DNA from: Pseudomonadota bacterium
GTDB taxonomy: Bacteria; Desulfobacterota; Desulfobacteria; Desulfobacterales; ETH-SRB1
Length of the DNA stretch: 9,651 nucleotides
Assembly: GCA_018897415.1 (NCBI GenBank)
Contig: JAHIKR010000092.1
Coordinates: 1 to 9,651, forward strand
Reading direction: 5' to 3'
In this document: piece after piece, positions 1-7,258 of the stretch
Numbering within the stretch: position 1 is the first letter of the stretch
Layout: every line of letters begins with the position of its first letter
The notes under the pieces: model-generated
What the model saw: the letters and a program-made list of their open reading frames with translations, nothing else
The model's database searches: none
What the model was told of the DNA's origin: nothing
Made by a program: the position numbers and the translations under genes

Positions 1-51
1 GAACTGGAAAAGAAATTGAAAAAAGACCTGGATGAAAAAAAATCTAAGTAA
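1..51 (+). CDS. C-terminal end of an unidentified upstream protein (partial)
   Basis: Reading from base 1, an open frame runs 16 codons to a TAA at 49-51 and encodes ELEKKLKKDLDEKKSK. The tail is almost entirely Lys, Glu, Asp and Leu, so it is probably a charged helix at the end of a protein whose body lies outside the window. It overlaps the mpl ATG by 20 bases in a different frame, which suggests the two genes are co-transcribed and translationally linked. Nothing here identifies the family. It could also be chance open frame, because only 51 bases are visible. Confidence 0.5.
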   Translation, partial: ELEKKLKKDLDEKKSK

Positions 52-1459
52 AAACTTAATTCCTGACAGAGTAAAAAATATACATCTTATCGCAGTATGC
101 GGCACAGGCATGAGTGCGCTTGCCTGTATGCTCAAGGATATGGGTTTTGAAGTAACGGGCTCGGATCAAAAAACCTATCCTCCTATGAGCGACTTTCTCT
201 TTAGCAAGGGGATCAAAGTCACAGAGGGTTTTAATGAAAAAAATATTTCTATTGATCATGATCTTATAGTTGTCGGAAATGCAGTTACAAAGGAGAATCC
301 TGAAATTAAAAAAATGTATGAGTTGGGGCTCAATTTCTGTTCAATGCCCCAGGCAATAAACAGGTTTATTGCAAATGGTAAGAAAACAATACTTGTCACA
401 GGAACTCACGGTAAAACAACAACTTCTTCTATTATAGCCTGGATTCTTTATGAAGCGGGACTTGATCCCTCCTTTATCATTGGAGGAATATTAAAAAATT
501 TCAACAGCAACTATCGGTTAGGCAAAGGAGAATTCATTGTAATAGAAGGAGATGAATATGATACAGCATATTTTGACAAAGGGCCAAAATTCTTACATTA
601 CGATCCTTACCTGGCGGCTATTACAAGTGTTGAATTTGATCATGCTGATATCTTTAAGGATATTGAACATGTTAAACAGGCCTTTAACACTTTTATATCA
701 GGCATTTCACAAAAGAATACATTGGTTGCTTTTGACAGAGACAAAAATATAGATAGTCTTATTAGAGGCAAGAAATGCGGCATTATTAAATATGGGCAAG
801 ATACGAGTTCAGCATGGAAGCTGGGAAAAGTATCCTATGCGCCCCCTTGGACCTTTTTTGAGGTTTTAAAGCAAGGTAAAACTTTTAAAGCCTTTAAAAC
901 CAGAATTTTCGGAGAACACAATTTATTAAATACATTGGCAACAGTTGCCATAACCGACAAAATGATGATACCGAACGAGGTTATCGCGAAAGCACTTGAA
1001 AGTTTTCAGGGCGTAAAGAGGCGCCAGGAAGTACTAGGGGAAAAGAAAAATATAACAATAATGGATGATTTTGCCCATCATCCCACTGCTGTTAAAGAAA
1101 CTGTAAGAGCGGTTAAATCATTTTATCAAAACAAAAGGCTAATAGCTGTTTTTGAACCCAGGACAAACACCAGCATGCGAAATATCTTCCAGAACATATA
1201 TACTCTTTCCTTTGATCATGCAGATATAATATGCATCCGCAAACCTCCTCTTCTTAACAAAATCCCCCCCAACGAGCATTTTTCATCTGAAAAACTTGTT
1301 GATGATTTGCGAAATAGAGGAAAGGACGCGCACTACTTCCCAGACACAGAATCTATAATAAAATATCTTGAAAAGACGGCAAAGCCTGGCGACCTTGTTC
1401 TGATAATGTCAAACGGAGGGTTTGACAATATTCACCATGATCTGTTGAAGAGACTATAA
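32..1459 (+). CDS. mpl: UDP-N-acetylmuramate:L-alanyl-gamma-D-glutamyl-meso-diaminopimelate ligase (murein tripeptide recycling)
   Basis: This is a Mur ligase of 475 residues that, by family, uses ATP in the cytoplasm to join recycled L-Ala-D-Glu-meso-Dap tripeptide to UDP-MurNAc, bypassing MurC, MurD and MurE. Visible parts in order: an N-terminal UDP-binding Rossmann-like motif VCGTGMSALA near 22-31; the ATP P-loop TGTHGKTT at 123-130; EGDEYDTAYFDK at 172-183 and EFDHADIF at 201-208, which are typical of Mpl rather than MurC; HNLLN at 296-300; and DDFAHHPTA at 345-353 opening the C-terminal substrate domain. It ends in MSNGGFDNIHHDLL, as Mpl proteins do. E. coli Mpl is about 457 residues; the extra length is mainly an N-terminal leader of about 14 residues before the first beta strand. 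The start has no good ribosome-binding site but overlaps the preceding gene, so coupling is likely. MurC is the main alternative and fits the motifs less well. Confidence 0.92.
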   Translation: MKKNLSKNLIPDRVKNIHLIAVCGTGMSALACMLKDMGFEVTGSDQKTYPPMSDFLFSKGIKVTEGFNEKNISIDHDLIVVGNAVTKENPEIKKMYELGLNFCSMPQAINRFIANGKKTILVTGTHGKTTTSSIIAWILYEAGLDPSFIIGGILKNFNSNYRLGKGEFIVIEGDEYDTAYFDKGPKFLHYDPYLAAITSVEFDHADIFKDIEHVKQAFNTFISGISQKNTLVAFDRDKNIDSLIRGKKCGIIKYGQDTSSAWKLGKVSYAPPWTFFEVLKQGKTFKAFKTRIFGEHNLLNTLATVAITDKMMIPNEVIAKALESFQGVKRRQEVLGEKKNITIMDDFAHHPTAVKETVRAVKSFYQNKRLIAVFEPRTNTSMRNIFQNIYTLSFDHADIICIRKPPLLNKIPPNEHFSSEKLVDDLRNRGKDAHYFPDTESIIKYLEKTAKPGDLVLIMSNGGFDNIHHDLLKRL

Positions 1460-1746
1460 GGTTTAAATGGTATTCGTTTTACAAACCAAAGTTGCCGCAT
1501 ACGCAAGGCGCAGGCCGATTTCACCGCGTTTATAAATACAATTCGTATCATTGCCGCCTGAATGACTATTGGTTAATCTATTGTATTATCAATAAATTCT
1601 TAAATTGGATTCAATTTCATCATAGCCGGGTTTGATATATATAATAAATATATTGTCAAAAGGCTTTTGATTGACTATTGATTATCGACCATTGCAGAAT
1701 GACTGCGAAAAACTATCAGCTTTAAATAATCAAAGGAGTAACTCAG
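1460..1746. other. Intergenic region between mpl and trkA
   Basis: These 287 bases hold no convincing gene and no clear terminator after mpl. The word TGACTATTG occurs twice, at 1563-1571 and 1672-1680, each followed by a similar RTT(A)ATC sequence, so this is an imperfect direct repeat about 109 bases apart. The first half, around 1485-1530, is GC-richer (GCCGCATACGCAAGGCGCAGGCC) than the very AT-rich second half. An imperfect palindrome, TGATATATAT...ATATATTGTCA, spans about 1633-1658 and contains a perfect TATAAT at 1640-1645 without a good -35 partner. Confidence 0.6.
1671..1700 (+). promoter_or_regulatory. Possible sigma-70 promoter for trkAH
   Basis: TTGACT at 1671-1676 and CAGAAT at 1695-1700 are separated by 18 bases. 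They lie upstream of the ribosome-binding site AAAGGAG at 1732-1738. The -35 matches consensus at five of six positions and the -10 at four. In such AT-rich DNA this could be chance. A second TATAAT at 1640-1645 is a rival -10. Confidence 0.25.
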
Positions 1747-3111
1747 TTGAAGGTTATAATCGTTGGTGCAGGAGAGGTTGGCTTTCACATAGCAAGCCGG
1801 CTGGCACATGAAAATAAAGATGTTGTGGTGATTGACGAGGATAGTGAAGCTATTAGGCGTGTTTCCGATAATATAGACGTTCAGGTTATAGTAGGATCTG
1901 GCAGCAGTCCTGTATCACTTGAAGATGCGGGAATAAAAGAAGCCGAGATACTTCTTGCCGTAACAAACAGCGACGAAACAAACCTGGTGGCATGCCTAGT
2001 TGCAAACATCATTTCGCCATATACAAAAAAACTTGCGCGCGTACGAAATGCTGATTTTGATAAATACCATGCCACTTTCCGAGATCATGCACCTCACATA
2101 GACACTTTAATCAACCCGGAAATTGAGGTTGTGAAAACAATCGACAGACTCATGAGCATGCCTGGTGCGGTTGATGTTGGAAAGTTTGCAAACGGCCGTG
2201 TCAAATTTATAGGTATAAATTTAGACAAGGAAGCACGGCTTGCGGGTTCACGTCTTCATGAAATTCCTGCAATGCTGGGTAAACCGGGCCCTCTTATTGT
2301 CGCGGTTATAAGAGATGAAGAACTTATAATCCCAAGAGGCGATGACAGGCTTATGCCTGGAGATCTGGTGTATTTTATCAGTGAAGAGGATAACATACTG
2401 GATACCCTTGCAATATTCGACAAACATGCAGAGCCCGTTAATAGGGTTCTGATTGTTGGAGGAGGCCGAATAGGGTCAAGGCTGGCCACGCTACTTGATG
2501 ATAAGCCTATCTATACAAAACTAATCGAAAAAAATCCTGATAGATGCACCAAGCTTGCAGAAAAATTGAATAAAGTCGTAGTCCTTCACGGAGACGGTTC
2601 TGATCAAGGGTTGCTTAACGAAGAAAATATTCAGGAAACGGATTTTGTCATTACGCTTACAGATGATGAAGAAATAAATATTTTAGCTTCTTTGCTTGCC
2701 AAAAGGATGGGAGCAAAAAAGACAATAACAAAAATCAGTAAATTCAGCTACTTTTCCCTTATGTCAATGATTGGAATCGAGCAGGTGGTTAGCCCGAGGC
2801 TTTCCGCTATAAATACAATTTTGCAGCACATAAGACGCGGCAAGGTGCTTTCGTCCATATCAATCAAAGGAGAGCAAGCAGAATTCATGGAAGCAGTTGC
2901 TCTTGAAACTTCAGAAATTGTAGGGAAACCTCTAAAAAACATATCATTCCCAAAGGGAGCACTTGTAACAAGTATAATTCGGAATGATAATATAATTATT
3001 CCTTCCGGGGACAGCGTTATTGAGCCTGATGACAGAATCATAATATTTGCTACAATGCAAGCCATACCAAAAATCGAAAAAATCCTTACAGTAAAACTGG
3101 AGTATTTCTAA
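1747..3111 (+). CDS. trkA: Trk potassium uptake system, NAD-binding regulatory subunit TrkA
   Basis: TrkA is the cytoplasmic ring-forming subunit that binds nucleotide and gates the K+ pore protein TrkH. The 454 residues (E. coli TrkA is 458) show the usual tandem RCK arrangement: a first Rossmann domain with GAGEVG at 7-12 and the acidic end of strand two near Asp30; an RCK-C domain near 140-225 ending IIPRGDDRLMPGDLVYFI; a second Rossmann domain from about 232 with GGGRIG at 238-243; and a second RCK-C domain from about 368 with the parallel motif IIPSGDSVIEPDDRIIIF. The start is TTG at 1747. It is chosen because AAAGGAG lies eight bases upstream at 1732-1738 and the protein begins, as the family does, directly with MKVIIVGAGEVG. 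The stop codon is followed at once by the trkH ATG, so the two are one operon. Confidence 0.95.
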   Translation: MKVIIVGAGEVGFHIASRLAHENKDVVVIDEDSEAIRRVSDNIDVQVIVGSGSSPVSLEDAGIKEAEILLAVTNSDETNLVACLVANIISPYTKKLARVRNADFDKYHATFRDHAPHIDTLINPEIEVVKTIDRLMSMPGAVDVGKFANGRVKFIGINLDKEARLAGSRLHEIPAMLGKPGPLIVAVIRDEELIIPRGDDRLMPGDLVYFISEEDNILDTLAIFDKHAEPVNRVLIVGGGRIGSRLATLLDDKPIYTKLIEKNPDRCTKLAEKLNKVVVLHGDGSDQGLLNEENIQETDFVITLTDDEEINILASLLAKRMGAKKTITKISKFSYFSLMSMIGIEQVVSPRLSAINTILQHIRRGKVLSSISIKGEQAEFMEAVALETSEIVGKPLKNISFPKGALVTSIIRNDNIIIPSGDSVIEPDDRIIIFATMQAIPKIEKILTVKLEYF

Positions 3112-4563
3112 ATGCGCTGGCGTTATATCCTGAATGTCGTTGGGATATTAACTCTTTTTTTTGGCCTCACCATGTTATTTCCCATAGCAGTTGGTCTTTA
3201 TTATAAGGATCAAAGTTTTATCCCTTTCTTAAAATCTATCGGAATTACAACCTTTGCAGGACTGCTGATACACTTGTGCTTTAGAAGCTCAAAAGTAGAG
3301 ACAATAACTCAGCGAGAAGGGATGGCTATTGTCTCAATAGGCTGGACAACAATAGGAATTTTCGGGGCTCTTCCATTTTATCTTTCGGGTGGCGAATTTA
3401 TAACTTTTGCGGACGCATTTTTCGAATCAGTATCAGGGGTCACAACTACCGGAGCATCGGTATTAACGAATATTGAAGCTGTATCAAAAGGCCTTCTTTT
3501 CTGGCGCAGCTTTATTCAGTGGCTTGGTGGAATGGGAATAATAGTCTTATCAATTGCCATACTCCCTTTTTTAGGTGTTGGTGGAATGCAGCTTTATAAA
3601 GCAGAAGTTCCAAGTCCCGTGCCCGACAAGCTAAGGCCGCGCATTAAAGATACAGCCTTGCTCCTCTGGAAAGTTTACGCTCTGATTTCTTTATTAGAGG
3701 TCGTCCTTCTTATGATAGGAGGCATGAGCCTTTACGACGCCTTGTGCCACACCTTTACAACAATGCCAACCGGCGGATTTTCAACTAAAAACGCTTCTAT
3801 AGCCCATTTTAACAGCTTATATTTTGATTCTGTAATCATTATATTTATGCTTCTGGCCGGAATAAATTTTTCACTTCATTATCAGATGCTAAGGGGTAAG
3901 ACACTGGCTTTCTGGAAAGATTCAGAGTGCCGTTTCTTTCTGGGAACCATCATTTTCCTGATTGTAGTTGTAACTTTTAATATTCACGGTACTGTATACG
4001 AAAATATCTTTCAGGCATTTCGCTATGGCGCCTTTCAGGTGGTTTCTATTATTACGACCACAGGCTATGCTACAGCCGATTTCGATCAATGGCCTGCCAT
4101 GTCCAAGCTAATACTGCTTTTGTGCATGTTCATGGGCGCGTCAGCGGGTTCGACCGGCGGGGGAATGAAATTTCTTCGCGTCATGCTTTATTTTAAATAC
4201 TGTTACAAAGAGCTTTTTTCCCTGATTCATCCCAGGGCAGTCACCCATATCAAAATTGGCGGCAAAGTAGTTCCAGAGGATGTTACAAGAAGTGTTCTTG
4301 GATTCCTGGGGCTCTACATGGGGCTATTTGTTCTATGTTCCGTAATTCTGGCAGGCATGGGAGTGGATTTTGTAACATCATTCGGAGCTGTTGCAGCCAC
4401 AATAGGAAATGTAGGCCCGGGTTTTGCAAACGTGGGACCAGCTCTAAACTACGCCCAGATACCCTATCTCGGCAAATGGCTGCTGATATGGTGCATGCTG
4501 TTAGGAAGGCTTGAAATATACACAATTATAATCTTTCTGGTACCAGAGTTCTGGCGTAAATAA
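3112..4563 (+). CDS. trkH: Trk potassium uptake system, membrane pore subunit TrkH
   Basis: TrkH is the inner-membrane K+ translocating subunit. The protein has 483 residues, the same as E. coli TrkH. The four pore-loop repeats of the superfamily are visible, each with its selectivity-filter stretch: TTTGAS at 111-116, TMPTGGFST at 217-225, TTTGYAT at 315-321 and ATIGNVGPGF at 429-438. The glycine- and serine-rich segment GASAGSTGGGMK at 342-353 matches the intramembrane gating loop. The conserved arginine near the end, LGRLEIYT with Arg466, corresponds to the pore-lining arginine of the family. Many hydrophobic helices fit the M1-P-M2 repeat plan plus an N-terminal extra pair. A TGGAG ribosome-binding site at 3098-3102 lies inside the end of trkA, and ATG directly follows the trkA stop, so translation is probably coupled. 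All filter residues look intact. Confidence 0.95.
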   Translation: MRWRYILNVVGILTLFFGLTMLFPIAVGLYYKDQSFIPFLKSIGITTFAGLLIHLCFRSSKVETITQREGMAIVSIGWTTIGIFGALPFYLSGGEFITFADAFFESVSGVTTTGASVLTNIEAVSKGLLFWRSFIQWLGGMGIIVLSIAILPFLGVGGMQLYKAEVPSPVPDKLRPRIKDTALLLWKVYALISLLEVVLLMIGGMSLYDALCHTFTTMPTGGFSTKNASIAHFNSLYFDSVIIIFMLLAGINFSLHYQMLRGKTLAFWKDSECRFFLGTIIFLIVVVTFNIHGTVYENIFQAFRYGAFQVVSIITTTGYATADFDQWPAMSKLILLLCMFMGASAGSTGGGMKFLRVMLYFKYCYKELFSLIHPRAVTHIKIGGKVVPEDVTRSVLGFLGLYMGLFVLCSVILAGMGVDFVTSFGAVAATIGNVGPGFANVGPALNYAQIPYLGKWLLIWCMLLGRLEIYTIIIFLVPEFWRK

Positions 4564-4568
4564 ATTTG

Positions 4569-4597
4569 TTGACAAAATTAGAATTTATATTTAAAAA
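4569..4597 (+). promoter_or_regulatory. Promoter of the tRNA-Lys/tRNA-Glu unit
   Basis: A perfect -35 hexamer TTGACA at 4569-4574 is followed after 17 bases by TAAAAA at 4592-4597, a weak -10. Transcription would start near 4604, about eight bases before the tRNA-Lys 5' end. The site begins only a few bases after the trkH stop, in AT-rich DNA. A promoter for this unit is expected here because no terminator separates trkH from the tRNAs. Confidence 0.5.
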
Positions 4598-4611
4598 TTA
4601 TATTTTTTTAA

Positions 4612-4684
4612 GGGCCGTTAACTCAGTCGGTAGAGTATCTGCCTTTTAAGCAGAGAGTCGCGCGTTCGAGCCGCGCACGGCCCA
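4612..4684 (+). tRNA. tRNA-Lys (anticodon TTT)
   Basis: The 73 bases fold into a complete cloverleaf. The acceptor arm GGGCCGT pairs with ACGGCCC, the D stem ACTC with GAGT, the anticodon stem TCTGC with GCAGA around the loop CTTTTAA (anticodon TTT at 4645-4647), and the T stem GCGCG with CGCGC around TTCGAGC. The discriminator base is A4684. The 3' CCA is not encoded; the next bases are CTT, so CCA must be added after transcription. Confidence 0.97.
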
Positions 4685-4711
4685 CTTTAAGAAACAGGCC
4701 GTTCAATTTAC

Positions 4712-4789
4712 GTCCCCATCGTCTAGCCTGGTCCAGGACACCGGCCTTTCACGCCGGCAGCAGGGGTTCAAATCCCCTTGGGGACGCCA
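4712..4789 (+). tRNA. tRNA-Glu (anticodon TTC), CCA encoded
   Basis: A complete cloverleaf is visible. The acceptor arm GTCCCCA pairs with TGGGGAC, the D stem GTCT with GGAC (one T-G wobble), the anticodon stem CCGGC with GCCGG around the loop CTTTCAC (anticodon TTC at 4748-4750), and the T arm is CAGGGG-TTCAAAT-CCCC-like. The discriminator is G4786 and CCA is encoded at 4787-4789. It lies 27 bases after tRNA-Lys and shares its terminator, so the two are probably one transcript. Confidence 0.97.
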
Positions 4790-4798
4790 GAAAATTTT

Positions 4799-4834
4799 AA
4801 GGGTTGCAGTATAAAATGCTGTAACCCTTTTTTT
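4799..4834 (+). terminator. Rho-independent terminator after the tRNA pair
   Basis: GGGTTGCAG at 4801-4809 pairs with CTGTAACCC at 4819-4827, giving nine pairs with one G-U. The flanking AA and TT can add two more pairs. The loop is TATAAAATG, and seven T residues follow at 4828-4834. This cleanly ends the tRNA unit and separates it from the kinase region. Confidence 0.92.
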
Positions 4835-4857
4835 GTGCCGGATTTATACTCGACTAT

Positions 4858-4885
4858 TTGACTTTACTGCTGTTTATCTGATAAT
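4858..4885 (+). promoter_or_regulatory. Candidate sigma-70 promoter upstream of the hairpin and kinase gene
   Basis: TTGACT at 4858-4863 and GATAAT at 4880-4885 are spaced by 16 bases, each matching consensus at five of six positions. Transcription would start near 4892 and give a leader of about 240 bases before the kinase ATG, including the large hairpin at 4980-5067. A rival is TTAATA at 4937-4942 with TATAAA at 4960-4965, 17 bases apart. Both are pattern matches only. Confidence 0.4.
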
Positions 4886-4979
4886 ATTAAAAAATATAAA
4901 GATATACAGAAAGTTACAAACTCGTTTTATAACTTCTTAATAAGTTTGGATAGAATTATTATAAAACCCACCGCAAATG

Positions 4980-5071
4980 AGCTTCAGGTGTGATACATTC
5001 AAAACAGGAAACTGTTTGAGGGTATGCGTGAGTTTTTCATGGTTTGAATGTATTATACCTGACAGCTTTTT
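4980..5071 (+). promoter_or_regulatory. Long imperfect hairpin with nested GAAA-tetraloop hairpin and T-tract
   Basis: Bases 4980-5003 pair with 5043-5067 in 24 base pairs, with two G-U wobbles (4990/5056 and 4992/5054) and one bulged C at 5063. Inside the 39-base loop, AAACAG at 5002-5007 can pair with CTGTTT at 5012-5017 around a GAAA tetraloop; this shares two bases with the outer stem, so the two helices compete slightly at their junction. A run of five T residues at 5067-5071 follows the stem directly, as in an intrinsic terminator or attenuator, but the stem is AT-rich. The element lies 60-150 bases before the kinase start. It could be an attenuator, the 3' end of a small RNA, or the remains of a palindromic mobile repeat. 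The structure is plain; the function is unknown. Confidence 0.6.
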
Positions 5072-5134
5072 GCCGACTTTGCGGCATCAGAAGGAAAAGC
5101 AATATTTAAAAAACATGGGTTTGGTGAAAAATGA
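5063..5134 (+). pseudogene. Remnant: C-terminal tail of a periplasmic solute-binding protein
   Basis: In the frame ending at TGA 5132-5134, the last codons read QLFADFAASEGKAIFKKHGF followed by GEK. This strongly resembles the usual end of type-2 periplasmic binding proteins of the ModA and related families, where a segment like ADF.AS.EG.AIF.KYGF closes the protein. The frame is closed upstream by TGA at 5060-5062 and contains no ATG, GTG or TTG, so it cannot be expressed by itself. Upstream frames show no further recognisable part of such a protein. The TGA overlaps the kinase ATG as ATGA, the arrangement expected of a former operon of binding protein and sensor kinase. The likeness is from memory of the family, over only 23 residues, so chance is possible. 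Confidence 0.5.
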
Positions 5135-7197
5135 AGATAAATCAAAAAATAATCATGGGTTTTTTGGTTGTGGCTCTTCTGATTTTGGCTGTGAGCTACA
5201 TTGGCATAACGACTCAAGAAAACCTGGTCAAGAAGTCTCAGGAACTTGCCGAGGAAATACTTCCGGGCGCAATCACAGAGGCAATGATACAGACAAAGCT
5301 ACACCAGACTGCAGAGTTCATGGAGAAATACGCTTTAAGTGGGACTGTAAGCGATAGGGAAAAAACTGAAGAAGCGATAGCGGCTCTGGATGAATACATG
5401 ACAGCGCATAGATTATACCACTCCGGCCATCATCCCCAGGCATACTCAGATATGATAGATGAAACAATAGGGGCCTTTACAAGTTTTACTATGGAATATA
5501 TTTTGACAAAAGATAAGGGCGCAAGGGAAGAAGAACTGGATATTGTAAGGGCAAAGATAGATCAAACGGTAAATGTTTTTATATCTCAGATCGAGCCCAC
5601 TCTCAGAGAACACATTAAGGCAGCAAGAAATGTAGTAACGGCAACAAAACAAAGTGTTATACGCTCTCGAAATTTCATATTAGGCTCAAGCGCAGTCATT
5701 TTTTCCCTCGTGCTTGTATGGGGCTTTTTTATTTCTCGTCTTATTTCAAAGCCGATTAAAGAGCTGTCAGAGGCAGCAGGCCAGATCGGTAAAGGTCAAT
5801 TGGATATACAAATAGAGCCTGTCTCCAAAGATGAGATAGGGCAGTTAGCTATCTCTTTTAACAGGATGGTTAATGATTTACAGACAATTACCGTCTCGTG
5901 CGATACATTTGCTCAGGAGGTTGCTGAGCGCAAGCAGGCTGAGAAGGCACTGCAAACCGCTTATGACCAATCCATTATTTATGCAAAGCAACTCAAAGAA
6001 CAAATAGAGGAACGCACTCGAGCCGAGGAAGAAAAAGAGAAATTGGCAACCCAGCTCCTTCACGCTCAGAAGATGGAAGCTGTTGGCACCTTAGCCGGCG
6101 GCATTGCCCATGATTTTAACAACATTCTTCAGGCTATTTCAGGTTATGTCCAACTGCTGTTAATGAGAAAGGAGGTAAAGAATACCGAGCGTCTTTATTT
6201 GAACCAGATTGACAAATCAACCCGAAAGGCTGCTGAACTGACCAAACAGCTTCTAATTTTTGGCAGGAAAGTGGAAAGCAAATTAATACCTTTGAGTCTT
6301 AATCAGGAAATTATAGAGATCTACAAGTTGTTTCAGAGAACGATTCTCAAGATGATAGATATTGAACTGGATTTGGCAGAAAATCTTAAGCTCATCAATG
6401 CAGATCCCGCACAGCTCGAACAGATCATGATGAATTTAGGGCTTAACGCGAGGGATGCCATGCCAGATGGTGGAAAACTTACTTTTGAAACAAAAAATGT
6501 AGTACTGGACGAAGTATACTGCAGAACTCATGTTGATATTGTCCCGGGAGAATATGTTCTGCTTAGAATTTCAGATACCGGTCATGGTATGGACAAAGAG
6601 ATATTAGAGCACATATTCGAGCCTTTTTACACAACAAAAGAAACAGGCAAAGGAACCGGCCTTGGCCTGGCCATTGTTTATGGTCTCGTGGAAAGCCATG
6701 GAGGCCACATCATGTGTTACAGCGAGCCCGGTCAAGGGACGATTTTCAAGATTCATTTTCCGGCCCTGTTAATAGATGGGATAGAGCAAGAACTAGAACC
6801 CGAAGAAAAAGTAGCAATACATGGAGGCCATGAAACAGTGCTTATTGTGGATGATGAAGAAGACCTTCGTGATCAAGGCCGGGATATGTTAAACAAGTAT
6901 GGTTACACTGCCATCACGGCTGAAAGTGGAGAAATGGCCATCGAGATCTATGAAAAAGAAAAAGACCGGATTAATTTGGTAATCCTGGACATCGGCATGC
7001 CCGGCATGGGTGGCTATAAATGCCTGGGGCAACTTTTTAAAGTTGATCCTGAAATCAAAGTAATCATTGCCAGTGGCTATGCGACCAGCGACAGGATGGA
7101 GGAAATGCTCAAATTCGGTGCTGCCGACTTTATCGACAAGCCATATCGCCTCACAGATATGCTCAAGAAGGTAAGAGAGGTTTTGGATCAAGGATAG
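5131..7197 (+). CDS. Hybrid sensor histidine kinase with C-terminal receiver domain
   Basis: This 688-residue inner-membrane sensor kinase shows, in order: a transmembrane helix at about 7-28; a helical, acidic extracytoplasmic domain at about 30-180 of no recognised type; a second membrane helix at about 182-203; a HAMP linker at about 204-256 (SKPIKELSEAAGQIGKGQLD); a coiled coil at about 262-312; a HisKA dimerisation domain with His327 in GGIAHDFNN; an ATPase domain with N-box Asn439, DTGHGMD at 482-488 and GKGTGLGLAIVYGLVESHGG at 507-525; and a receiver domain from about 568 with acidic pair Asp574-Asp575, phospho-acceptor Asp620, Ser648 and Lys670. All catalytic residues are present. There is no PAS domain and no DNA-binding output, so phosphate must pass to another protein; no response regulator is nearby. 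Only a weak GGTGAA precedes the ATG, which overlaps the stop of the solute-binding-protein remnant. Confidence 0.93.
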   Translation: MKINQKIIMGFLVVALLILAVSYIGITTQENLVKKSQELAEEILPGAITEAMIQTKLHQTAEFMEKYALSGTVSDREKTEEAIAALDEYMTAHRLYHSGHHPQAYSDMIDETIGAFTSFTMEYILTKDKGAREEELDIVRAKIDQTVNVFISQIEPTLREHIKAARNVVTATKQSVIRSRNFILGSSAVIFSLVLVWGFFISRLISKPIKELSEAAGQIGKGQLDIQIEPVSKDEIGQLAISFNRMVNDLQTITVSCDTFAQEVAERKQAEKALQTAYDQSIIYAKQLKEQIEERTRAEEEKEKLATQLLHAQKMEAVGTLAGGIAHDFNNILQAISGYVQLLLMRKEVKNTERLYLNQIDKSTRKAAELTKQLLIFGRKVESKLIPLSLNQEIIEIYKLFQRTILKMIDIELDLAENLKLINADPAQLEQIMMNLGLNARDAMPDGGKLTFETKNVVLDEVYCRTHVDIVPGEYVLLRISDTGHGMDKEILEHIFEPFYTTKETGKGTGLGLAIVYGLVESHGGHIMCYSEPGQGTIFKIHFPALLIDGIEQELEPEEKVAIHGGHETVLIVDDEEDLRDQGRDMLNKYGYTAITAESGEMAIEIYEKEKDRINLVILDIGMPGMGGYKCLGQLFKVDPEIKVIIASGYATSDRMEEMLKFGAADFIDKPYRLTDMLKKVREVLDQG

Positions 7198-7258
7198 CGG
7201 CGATATTTCTAAAAACGCTCTCTTGGCATTAATAGGAATTAAGGGTGCGAAACTTGAG

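Noticed and set aside
2256..3065. Minus-strand open frames opposite trkA
   Set aside because: They are antisense to conserved TrkA domains and have low-complexity Ser/Ile-rich translations, as expected of shadow frames.
4977..5357. 126-codon open frame on the plus strand, crossing the hairpin and the kinase start
   Set aside because: It overlaps the real kinase frame for more than 200 bases, its residues show no family pattern, and its first part is just the hairpin arms read as codons.
7198..7258. Possible bidirectional terminator between the convergent kinase and rtcA genes
   Set aside because: I looked for a hairpin with T-runs on either strand and found none convincing, so no terminator is called.
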